This document shows, one piece after another, positions 1-5,671 of a stretch of 16,623 nucleotides of DNA. The stretch lies in assembly GCA_012798275.1 (NCBI GenBank), contig JAAZNO010000220.1, positions 1 to 16,623 of the forward strand, given 5' to 3'. A program made the translations under genes and the position numbers. Below the pieces are notes generated by a model, which was not told the DNA's origin, did not search any database, and saw only the letters and a program-made list of their open reading frames with translations. This DNA comes from Chloroflexota bacterium. GTDB lineage: Bacteria > Chloroflexota > Anaerolineae > B4-G1 > SLSP01. Numbering within the stretch: position 1 is the stretch's first letter; every line of letters begins with the position of its first letter.

Positions 1-6
1 CTCCGT

Positions 7-20
7 AGTACGCAGTACGC
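7..20. repeat. Two tandem AGTACGC heptamers at the window edge
   Basis: AGTACGC occurs twice head to tail immediately downstream of the minus-strand epimerase stop codon. The preceding bases are also similar (GTAGTACGC), so the array may continue to the left outside the window. Two copies alone are weak evidence. The second heptamer array at 12071-12130 makes it more credible as a genome habit. Confidence 0.4.
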
Positions 21-21
21 C

Positions 22-1044
22 TCACTGAAATAACGTGCGGTTGGCTGACACCCACGCGAACAGCCGCGTGACGCCCTCCTCCACTCCCACCTGCGGCTGC
101 CAGCCCAGGTCCTGCGCCGCCTTACGGACATCGGAGACGTAAATGCGCTGATCGCCGGGGCGCCACTCCCCCCCGGTGACGGGGATCCGCCGTCCCAACA
201 GGGCCTCCAGCAGGGGACCGAACTCGCTCCAGACCGCGAGCTGCTGCGCCGGCCCGCCGCCGACGTTGTAGACCTGCCCCGCTGCGCGATTGCTCCGCGC
301 GATCGCCGCATCGTAAGCGTCCAGCAAGTCCTCGACAAACAGCACGTCGCGGACCTGCTTGCCATTCCCGTAGATGGTGATGGGCCGACCCAGCAAAGCG
401 GCGATGATGAACCACGCCACCCAGCCCTGATCCTCCATGCCAAACTGATGCGGGCCGTAGATGCAGCTCTGGCGGAAAACTACCGTCGGCAGGCCGTAGA
501 TGCGCGCATAATCCCGGACGTACTGATCGCCCGCGCCCTTTGAACACCCGTAGGGCGAGTGGAAATCCAGGGGATACGTTTCGGGGATGCCGTGCGGATA
601 ATCGCGGTAGGCGTAGCGCGTCTCCAGCTCCTCCACGCGCAGCTCTGCCATCCCGCCGTAGACTTTGTTTGTGGAAGCATACAGCACGAGAGGGGCGCGC
701 CCGGAAAGCCGCGCCGCTTCGAGGACGTTGAAGGTACCCAGCGCGTTGCACTCAAAATCGGTGCGGGGATCCTGCACCGAGGTCGTCACCGCCACCTGCG
801 AGGCCAGATGCACGATCACGTCAGCGTCACGCGCACTGGCGACGAGGAGCTCCGCGTCCCGCACATCGCCACGGATGAAGGTAAAAGCGTTGGGGCCCCA
901 CGTGTCCCGCAACCACGCCAGATTGCGCGCCGCGCCGCGCCGCGAAAGGTTATCGAAAAGCGCCACCGTTTCGCCGCGAGCCAGCAACCGCGTCACGTAA
1001 TTCGTCCCGATGAACCCGGCGCCGCCGGTGATCAAATAGCGCAT
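22..1044 (-). CDS. CDP-paratose 2-epimerase-like NAD-dependent sugar epimerase (extended SDR)
   Basis: This is a 340-residue soluble extended SDR. The Rossmann glycine motif GGAGFIG lies at residues 7-13, with Asp31 at the end of beta-2 as expected for NAD. The active-site segments are STNKVYG (124-130) and SPYGCSKG (163-170), giving Tyr165 and Lys169 as the YxxxK pair. The stretches around VTTSVQDPRTDFE, QFGMEDQGWVAWF and NGKQVRDVL are the hallmarks of the CDP-paratose/CDP-tyvelose 2-epimerase (Tyv/RfbE) branch rather than GalE. In that family the enzyme inverts C2 of a CDP-dideoxyhexose for surface polysaccharide. The start is placed at 1044 because the GAGGAG at 1051-1056 is 6 nt from it, whereas the ATG at 1050 directly abuts that site. 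It lies 49 nt behind the YbhN-like gene, probably in the same transcript. No CDP-sugar synthesis genes are visible nearby, so the exact substrate is inferred. Confidence 0.85.
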   Translation of the reverse strand: MRYLITGGAGFIGTNYVTRLLARGETVALFDNLSRRGAARNLAWLRDTWGPNAFTFIRGDVRDAELLVASARDADVIVHLASQVAVTTSVQDPRTDFECNALGTFNVLEAARLSGRAPLVLYASTNKVYGGMAELRVEELETRYAYRDYPHGIPETYPLDFHSPYGCSKGAGDQYVRDYARIYGLPTVVFRQSCIYGPHQFGMEDQGWVAWFIIAALLGRPITIYGNGKQVRDVLFVEDLLDAYDAAIARSNRAAGQVYNVGGGPAQQLAVWSEFGPLLEALLGRRIPVTGGEWRPGDQRIYVSDVRKAAQDLGWQPQVGVEEGVTRLFAWVSANRTLFQ

Positions 1045-1050
1045 GAACAT

Positions 1051-1056
1051 CTCCTC
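1051..1056 (-). promoter_or_regulatory. Ribosome binding site deciding the epimerase start
   Basis: GAGGAG on the minus strand sits directly against the ATG at 1050 and 6 nt before the in-frame ATG at 1044. Normal spacing favours the second ATG, so the protein should begin MRYLITGG. Confidence 0.65.
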
Positions 1057-1093
1057 AAAGAGCAGCCCTCAGGGGTCGCAGGTCTGAGGCAGG

Positions 1094-2140
1094 TCACTCC
1101 TGAGCCGCGACTTCTGCCTCAGGCTCGTGTCGCATCACATCGCGGAGGGAGATTCCCCACGCCAGCAACGCCCCGGCGCCCAGAATGATCCCGGCGAGGT
1201 AAGAGAGCGCGTGCGCCAACACGGCATACGTAAAGCCCAGGTCGCGGGCCAGGCCAAATCCCCAGAACAGCGCCTCACGCACGGCGAAATGGAAGGAGCC
1301 GATGCCGCCCGTCGCCGGGAAGACCATGCCGAAGGCGCTTGCCCACATGGCGACGAAGCTCTTCAGCAGGGTGACGTCGGGGATGAAATCGCCGCAGGCG
1401 CGCATGACGGCGAAGAAATACAGGCCGGAGACCGCCCACAAAACGACAGTCCAGCCCATGATTTCCAGACCCGCGCGGACCGACCCCAACGCGCTCAGGC
1501 CCTCCAGGACGTGCTGCACCGGCCGCAACAGCCGCTCGGGGTGCGCGACGTGCAGGCTCTTCAGAATCCACCGCACGCCGGCCTCGACTTTGGCGGGAAA
1601 TGCCGCCAGCAGGACGAAAATCACCACGATCAGCAGCGCCAGCAGTCCACTGATCCCGACGACCAGGTTCAGCGGGACGCCCCCGCCGATACTACCGGTC
1701 GTCAGATACTCCCGCAAGCCGGGGACGAAGGGCAGCGTCGCCACCAGGATCAGCACGATGAAGAGCATGTCGAGCACCCGCTCCACTACCACCGTGGAAA
1801 GCGCCGCCAGCATCGTCACCGGGCCGCGCAGGCTGCCGGCGATGCCGCGCGCCGCATCACCTGCCCGCGCCGGCAGCACGCCGTTGACCAGGTAACCGAT
1901 ATTGATGAGGCCAAAGGCGTCGTTGAAGCTGAGCTGCCGCTTGAGGAGCACCCGCCAGCGTTGAGCGCGGATCACCAGCGTGAGCAGAATCAGCGCGGCG
2001 GAGATCGCCAGCCAGAGCACGTCCACCTGTTGCAGCGCCTGGCCAACCTCCGCGAACTTCACGCCGCGCAGCGCCAGATAGAGACTGAACGCGGTCAGAA
2101 TGAGGGCGACAAGAATCTGCAGGCCTTGTTTTCTGTTCAT
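1094..2140 (-). CDS. YbhN/LPG-synthase-TM family integral membrane protein (flippase-like)
   Basis: This 348-residue polytopic protein has about eight hydrophobic segments (roughly residues 8-25, 41-58, 78-90, 110-138, 157-181, 228-246, 260-280 and 303-331). Family marks of the LPG_synthase_TM/UPF0104 group are RAQRWRVLL (58-66), NGVLPARAGD (86-95), the ERVLD motif (120-124) and PATGGIGSFHFAVREA (275-290). Members include the membrane half of MprF, which moves lysyl-phosphatidylglycerol, and many stand-alone proteins beside glycosyltransferases that are thought to translocate or handle lipid-linked sugars. No C-terminal synthetase domain is present. It is transcribed away from the glycosyltransferase operon and precedes the epimerase. 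A TATAAT box ends only 8 nt before the ATG and no Shine-Dalgarno is visible, so translation may be leaderless. Family membership is clear; the cargo is not. Confidence 0.85.
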   Translation of the reverse strand: MNRKQGLQILVALILTAFSLYLALRGVKFAEVGQALQQVDVLWLAISAALILLTLVIRAQRWRVLLKRQLSFNDAFGLINIGYLVNGVLPARAGDAARGIAGSLRGPVTMLAALSTVVVERVLDMLFIVLILVATLPFVPGLREYLTTGSIGGGVPLNLVVGISGLLALLIVVIFVLLAAFPAKVEAGVRWILKSLHVAHPERLLRPVQHVLEGLSALGSVRAGLEIMGWTVVLWAVSGLYFFAVMRACGDFIPDVTLLKSFVAMWASAFGMVFPATGGIGSFHFAVREALFWGFGLARDLGFTYAVLAHALSYLAGIILGAGALLAWGISLRDVMRHEPEAEVAAQE

Positions 2141-2148
2141 ATTCAGGC

Positions 2149-2154
2149 ATTATA
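2149..2154 (-). promoter_or_regulatory. -10 box (TATAAT) of the leftward YbhN-epimerase operon
   Basis: A perfect TATAAT on the minus strand lies 8 nt before the ATG at 2140. The best -35 candidates at 16-17 bp spacing (TTTTGG at 2171-2176 or ATTTTG at 2172-2177) are weak. A transcript starting at the usual distance would have zero to two untranslated bases. Confidence 0.55.
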
Positions 2155-2189
2155 CCATAGTCCCCACTACCCAAAATCGGCAAAACACG

Positions 2190-2195
2190 TATAAT
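2190..2195 (+). promoter_or_regulatory. -10 box (TATAAT) of the rightward glycosyltransferase operon
   Basis: A perfect TATAAT on the plus strand is separated by only 35 bp from the opposing TATAAT at 2149-2154, so the -35 regions overlap. No good -35 hexamer is seen at 16-18 bp, which would fit an activator-dependent promoter. The expected start is near 2202, leaving a leader of about 230 nt before the GT2 gene. Confidence 0.5.
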
Positions 2196-2201
2196 GACCC
2201 G

Positions 2202-2432
2202 CGAGTTGGGGCCTGGGGTTTCCCTGTAGAGAGCGCATGGGGACTCGCCCCCAACATCGCCGCAGGTGACGCGGCGTGAAACTTTCCCGGCGATAGGCCA
2301 TCAATCGAGGATACGCACAGTGATGGGGTTGAATGATGCGCCTCACTCGGGCGCCAGTGAACCGAATGAGCTGTCCCTGAAACAGAATTCCAAATCTCCC
2401 TGCCCTCCGTGGCAAGGCCCGAGCCAGCGTAG
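2202..2432 (+). promoter_or_regulatory. Long inverted-repeat-rich 5' leader before the glycosyltransferase gene
   Basis: No gene is seen in this 231-nt stretch, but it is dense in inverted repeats. GTTGGGG at 2205-2211 matches CCCCAAC at 2249-2255, while the overlapping GCGAGT at 2201-2206 matches ACTCGC at 2243-2248. ATCGCCG at 2256-2262 matches CGGCGAT at 2288-2294, while CGCCGC at 2258-2263 matches GCGGCG at 2271-2276. CCATCA at 2298-2303 matches TGATGG at 2321-2326. CTCACTCGG at 2342-2350 matches CCGAATGAG at 2362-2370 with one mismatch. Two of these pairs exclude each other, as in switching leaders. No known riboswitch consensus was recognised, and no run of T follows any hairpin. Confidence 0.4.
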
Positions 2433-3164
2433 ATGAAAAAACTCTCCGGCATTTCGGCCTTCTTCCCCGCCTACAACGACGGCGGCACGATTCCCAGCAT
2501 GGTCCTCACCGCGTTGATCGCCCTGCGCCAGGTGACAGATGATTTCGAGATCATCGTGGTGAACGACGGCAGCGGCGATTACACCGCCGCAGTGTTGGAA
2601 GAGCTCGCGAGCCGCATCCCAGAACTCCGGGTGATCCATCACCCGCAAAACCGGGGGTATGGCGCCGCCCTGCGCACCGGTTTCGCCGCCGCCACCAGGG
2701 AATGGGTTTTCTATACCGACGGCGACGCCCAGTACAATCCGCTGGAACTCTCCCTGCTCGTGGAAGCCGTCACGCCGGAAGTGGATGTCGTCAACGGCTA
2801 TAAAATTGCCCGGCACGATCCCCTCTCGCGCAAGATCATTGGGCGGCTCTATCACCATTTCGTCAAATTCATGTTCGGCTTCAAACTGCGCGACGTGGAT
2901 TGTGATTTTCGCCTCATCCGTCGCTCGCTCTTCGACGCGGTCACCCTCACGAGCGACAGCGGCACCATCTGCCTGGAAATGGTCAAGAAATTCCAGGATG
3001 CCGGCTATCGCTTTGCCCAAGTGCCGGTCCATCACTATCACCGGCAATACGGCGTCTCCCAATTCTTAAACTGGCGGCGACTGCTGCGTACGGCCCGTCA
3101 GTTGAGCGCGTTGTGGTGGGAACTCGTCGTCCGTAAAACGCACCGCGCAGTTCAACCCAGATAA
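2433..3164 (+). CDS. Family 2 glycosyltransferase, DPM1/dolichyl-phosphate-mannose-synthase-like
   Basis: This 243-residue GT-A fold enzyme is expected at the cytoplasmic face, transferring a sugar from a nucleotide sugar to polyprenyl phosphate. The N-terminus begins at the fold (FPAYNDGG at 11-18), followed by VVNDGS (42-47), the base-binding Asp pair. YTDGDAQYNP (94-103) carries the metal-binding DxD, and RDVDCDFRLIRR (153-164) is the acceptor-loop motif seen in DPM1-like enzymes. No membrane helices or GtrA domain follow, and the length is that of the short soluble DPM1 form. No good Shine-Dalgarno precedes the ATG, but the fold begins right at the start, so the start is likely correct. 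It is first in the rightward operon, 9 nt before the next gene. The probable role is making the lipid-linked donor used by the downstream GT-C type membrane enzymes; the sugar is unknown. Confidence 0.88.
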   Translation: MKKLSGISAFFPAYNDGGTIPSMVLTALIALRQVTDDFEIIVVNDGSGDYTAAVLEELASRIPELRVIHHPQNRGYGAALRTGFAAATREWVFYTDGDAQYNPLELSLLVEAVTPEVDVVNGYKIARHDPLSRKIIGRLYHHFVKFMFGFKLRDVDCDFRLIRRSLFDAVTLTSDSGTICLEMVKKFQDAGYRFAQVPVHHYHRQYGVSQFLNWRRLLRTARQLSALWWELVVRKTHRAVQPR

Positions 3165-3173
3165 GAAGGATCC

Positions 3174-4208
3174 ATGAAAATGGGCACAGGAGACATGAAA
3201 ATAGACGTGGGCAGAGATCTCGAAGGCGCCTTCGCCGGCAAGCGGGTCTTGATCACCGGTGGATTGGGGTTCATCGGCAGCCATCTGGCGTACCGGCTGG
3301 TGGAGTTGGGCGCCGACGTGCTGTTGGTGGATTCGTTGATCCCGGAATATGGCGGCAACCTTTTCAACATCGCGGAGATCCGCGACCGCGTCCGCGTCAA
3401 CATCGCCGACGTGCGAGATGCCCACAGCATGAAGTACCTGGTCCAACGCCAGGATTTCCTGTTCAACCTCGCCGGACAGGTGAGCCATTTGGATAGCATG
3501 AAGGATCCCTTCACCGATTTGGAGATTAATTGCCGCAGCCAGCTCACAATCCTGGAAGCCTGCCGGCAGTTCAACCCCGATGGGAAAATCGTCTTCGCCA
3601 GCACCCGGCAGATTTATGGCCGGCCGCAGTATTTGCCCGTGGATGAACTGCATCCGCTCGCACCGACTGATATTAACGGCATCAACAAAGTCGCCGGAGA
3701 GTGGTATCACCTGGTGTATCACCGCGTCTATGGCCTGCACACGGTCAGCCTGCGCATGACCAACACCTACGGGCCGCACATGCGCGTCAAAGACGCCCGG
3801 CAAACCTTCCTCGGCTGGTGGATTCATCAGATCGTGGACGACGAAGCGCTGCAAATTTTCGGGGATGGCCAACAAATCCGCGACTTCACCTACGTCAGCG
3901 ATGTGGTGGATGCGCTGTTGCTGGCCGCCGCCGCTCCCCAGGCTGAAGGTCAAATCTACAACCTGGGCGGGATTGAGCCGATCAGCCTGCTCGCCCTGGC
4001 GCAACTGCTGCTGGACATCAACCCCAAAGCGAAGCCCTTTGAAATGACACCCTTTCCGTCCGACAGAAAGCGCATTGACATCGGCGACTATTACGGCGAT
4101 TACAGCAAAATCGCCGCGGAGCTGGGCTGGGAGCCAAAAGTTTCCCTGCGCGAGGGTCTCAGCCGCACCGTGAACTTCTATCGCGCCCACAAAGCGCATT
4201 ACTGGTAG
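3174..4208 (+). CDS. NAD-dependent sugar epimerase/dehydratase (extended SDR) with atypical active site
   Basis: This 344-residue extended SDR resembles GalE and RmlB-type enzymes. The glycine motif GGLGFIG lies at 29-35 and Asp53 ends beta-2 (NAD binding). NLAGQVSHLDS (98-108) and FASTRQIYG (141-149) match the family. At the catalytic YxxxK position the sequence reads N168-G-I-N-K172, so the usual Tyr is Asn (codon AAC at 3675-3677) while Lys is kept. C-terminal substrate segments such as NTYGPHMR (197-204) and GDGQQIRDFTYVSDVVDA (230-247) are intact, so the gene is not decayed. Three in-frame ATGs (3174, 3180, 3195) are possible. AAGGA lies 3 nt before the first and 9 nt before the second, and the NAD fold starts only at residue 23. 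It may be a subfamily with different chemistry, or a binding protein; reaction and substrate are unknown. Confidence 0.85.
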   Translation: MKMGTGDMKIDVGRDLEGAFAGKRVLITGGLGFIGSHLAYRLVELGADVLLVDSLIPEYGGNLFNIAEIRDRVRVNIADVRDAHSMKYLVQRQDFLFNLAGQVSHLDSMKDPFTDLEINCRSQLTILEACRQFNPDGKIVFASTRQIYGRPQYLPVDELHPLAPTDINGINKVAGEWYHLVYHRVYGLHTVSLRMTNTYGPHMRVKDARQTFLGWWIHQIVDDEALQIFGDGQQIRDFTYVSDVVDALLLAAAAPQAEGQIYNLGGIEPISLLALAQLLLDINPKAKPFEMTPFPSDRKRIDIGDYYGDYSKIAAELGWEPKVSLREGLSRTVNFYRAHKAHYW

Positions 4209-4347
4209 AATGATAAGGAGAGAGCAGAGACCGTGACGACTCTTTTCTTACGGCTCTCTATTCTCGAAGGAGACGCCAGGTGCTGGCGCACATCATCCAA
4301 GCATGAAAATGTGAGTCGTGAGCAGCGACGGCGACGGCTCACGGGTC

Positions 4348-4370
4348 GGCTGGGGATGGAATCCCCAGCC
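4348..4370. repeat. Perfect 10-bp inverted repeat (GGCTGGGGAT / ATCCCCAGCC)
   Basis: The left arm at 4348-4357 and right arm at 4361-4370 are exact reverse complements around a 3-base loop (GGA). No T run follows on either strand, which argues against an intrinsic terminator. It may be a dispersed palindromic element. Confidence 0.7.
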
Positions 4371-4380
4371 TGACAGGAGC

Positions 4381-4401
4381 CAACCGCGCTGAAGCGCGTT
4401 G
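4381..4401. repeat. Second palindrome, CGCGCT / AGCGCG
   Basis: CGCGCT (4385-4390) and AGCGCG (4393-4398) are separated by GA. Three more pairs (CAA with TTG) extend the stem if C4384 is bulged. It lies 10 bp after the preceding perfect palindrome, so the two may form one compound element. Confidence 0.55.
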
Positions 4402-4444
4402 TTTGAGGACGTAGCAGCCCCGGGGGCAAGGAATTTCTAATCTT

Positions 4445-4470
4445 ATTCGTGAAATTCGTGTTCATTCGGG
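4445..4470 (+). repeat. Three ATTCG(T/G)G direct repeats before the aminotransferase
   Basis: ATTCGTG occurs at 4445-4451 and 4454-4460, and ATTCGGG at 4464-4470, at 9- and 10-bp spacing, ending 20 bp before the start codon. Near-helical spacing could mark a protein-binding site or a small dispersed repeat. Confidence 0.45.
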
Positions 4471-4480
4471 GCCATTTTCG

Positions 4481-4486
4481 AAGGAG
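4481..4486 (+). promoter_or_regulatory. Ribosome binding site deciding the aminotransferase start
   Basis: AAGGAG lies 4 nt before the ATG at 4491. It selects that start over an in-frame ATG at 4449, whose 14 extra residues do not resemble the family. Confidence 0.75.
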
Positions 4487-4490
4487 CCCC

Positions 4491-5600
4491 ATGATTCTAG
4501 CCTTCGATCTCCAACGCCAATACGCTGCCCTCAAAACAGAGGTGGACGCTGCCATCGCGGGAGTGCTCGCGCGCGGGACCTTTATCCTGGGGCCAGAAGT
4601 CGTCGCCTTTGAGCGTGAGTTCGCTGCCTATTGCGGGGTCGCTCACGCCGTCGGCGTCGGTTCGGGCACCGAGGCCCTGCATCTGGCATTGCGCGCCTGC
4701 CACATTGGGCCAGGCGATGAGGTGATCACCGTCGCGCACACCGCCGTAGCGACCGTCGCGGCCATTGAACTCAGCGGCGCCCGTCCGATTTTTGTGGACC
4801 TCGACCCGCAGCGGGGCACGCTCGATCCGTCCCGGCTAGAAGCCGCCATCACCCCCCGGACGCGCGCCGTGATCCCTGTCCACCTCTATGGCTGCCCCGC
4901 CGAGCTGACGCCAATCCTGGACATAGCCCGACGGCATCGGCTGCGGGTCATCGAAGACTGCGCTCAAGCGCATGGCGCCGGGTACGAGGGACGGCGTGTA
5001 GGCAGCTGGGGCGATCTCGGCGCGTTCAGCTTCTATCCCACCAAAAACCTCGGGGCGTATGGCGATGGGGGCGCCGTCGTCACCAACGATCCAGAACTCG
5101 CAGAGCGAGTGCACCTGCTGCGGGAATACGGCTGGGCCGAACGCTACGTCAGTCACATCAAGGGCCTCAACAGCCGTCTGGATGAGCTTCAGGCGGCGAT
5201 TTTGCGGGTCAAATTGCGCCACCTGGAGGCGTGGAACGCGCGTCGCCGCGCGCTCGCGCAACACTATGGAGCTCTGCTGCGCGATTCCGGGCTGCAGCTG
5301 CCCCTTGATCCGCCAGACGGCCGCCACGTCTACCATCTCTACGTCGTCCGCACGCCCCAGCGGGAAGCCTTGCGCGCCTTTCTGCGTGAGCAGGGGATCG
5401 GCACGCTCATCCACTATCCGGTTCCCATCCATCTTCAGCCGGCCTACGCCGATTTGGGCTACGGCCCCCGCACCCTGCCGGAGACGGAACTGGCCGCCGC
5501 GCAAGTCCTTTCGCTGCCGCTGTATCCGGAATTGCGGGAGGACGAGGTCAGCGCGGTGTGCGCCGCCATCCAGCTGTTCGAGCGCCAGGGCGGGGCCTGA
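4491..5600 (+). CDS. DegT/DnrJ/EryC1/StrS family PLP-dependent sugar aminotransferase
   Basis: This 369-residue enzyme is of the usual family length. It is expected to transfer an amino group, usually from glutamate, to a keto-sugar nucleotide in the cytoplasm. Family motifs appear in order: [13 protein letters not shown] (55-67), [10 protein letters not shown] (75-84), HLYGCPAEL (131-139), [10 protein letters not shown] (154-163, with Asp156 for the PLP pyridine nitrogen) and [16 protein letters not shown] (179-194), in which Lys185 should form the Schiff base. [14 protein letters not shown] follows. The EDCAQAHGA and FYPTKNLGA forms are common in VioA/FdtB/QdtB-like enzymes acting on 3- or 4-keto sugars. 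It follows the SDR gene on the same strand after 282 bp and precedes the YfhO-like gene by 71 bp. It suggests that the locus makes an amino sugar; the keto-sugar substrate cannot be told from sequence. Confidence 0.92.
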   Translation: MILAFDLQRQYAALKTEVDAAIAGVLARGTFILGPEVVAFEREFAAYCGVAHAVGVGSGTEALHLALRACHIGPGDEVITVAHTAVATVAAIELSGARPIFVDLDPQRGTLDPSRLEAAITPRTRAVIPVHLYGCPAELTPILDIARRHRLRVIEDCAQAHGAGYEGRRVGSWGDLGAFSFYPTKNLGAYGDGGAVVTNDPELAERVHLLREYGWAERYVSHIKGLNSRLDELQAAILRVKLRHLEAWNARRRALAQHYGALLRDSGLQLPLDPPDGRHVYHLYVVRTPQREALRAFLREQGIGTLIHYPVPIHLQPAYADLGYGPRTLPETELAAAQVLSLPLYPELREDEVSAVCAAIQLFERQGGA

Positions 5601-5657
5601 CCCCTTCCGCTTTTTTCCGTGTAGCTCTGTGCAATCTGCGACTTGGTGGCGCAAAAG

Positions 5658-5663
5658 AAGGAG
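5658..5663 (+). promoter_or_regulatory. Ribosome binding site deciding the YfhO-like start
   Basis: AAGGAG is 8 nt before the ATG at 5672. An upstream in-frame ATG at 5558 would overlap the aminotransferase by 43 bp and add 38 unlikely residues. An in-frame GTG at 5669 is the only close alternative. Confidence 0.7.
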
Positions 5664-5671
5664 CATGCGTG

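Larger units (their letters stand above)
4209..4490 (+). other. Intergenic region with hairpins and short direct repeats, no gene seen
   Basis: These 282 bp between the SDR and aminotransferase genes hold no credible coding region. A stem-loop pairs AGAGAG (4219-4224) with CTCTCT (4254-4259) and CCGT (4231-4234) with ACGG (4250-4253). CGTGAGC (4317-4323) pairs with GCTCACG (4337-4343). Two further hairpins follow at 4348-4370 and 4381-4401. A good AAGGAG at 4267-4272 is followed only by an 8-codon GTG reading frame (4280-4306). No convincing -35/-10 pair was found, so the aminotransferase may be read through from upstream. Confidence 0.5.

Noticed and set aside
1127..2194. Long plus-strand open frame opposite the YbhN-like gene
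   Set aside because: It is antisense to a clear membrane protein, rich in Gln/Arg/His/Asp with no domain pattern, and is a by-product of high-GC codon use.
2237..2269. Ten-codon ATG frame in the GT leader with three consecutive Arg codons, as a possible attenuator peptide
   Set aside because: There is no good ribosome site, arginine control makes no sense for a sugar operon, and no terminator with a T run follows.
2141..2432. tRNA or SRP/RNase P-type RNA in the divergent intergenic region
   Set aside because: No cloverleaf with a TTC loop and acceptor stem and no conserved core sequences of those RNAs could be found; only generic inverted repeats are present.
4348..4370. Perfect 10-bp hairpin as an intrinsic terminator
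   Set aside because: No T-rich tail follows on either strand.
4449..4490. Upstream in-frame ATG start for the aminotransferase
   Set aside because: The 14 extra residues lie within the ATTCG repeat tract and have no ribosome site, while ATG 4491 has AAGGAG and begins at the usual family N-terminus.
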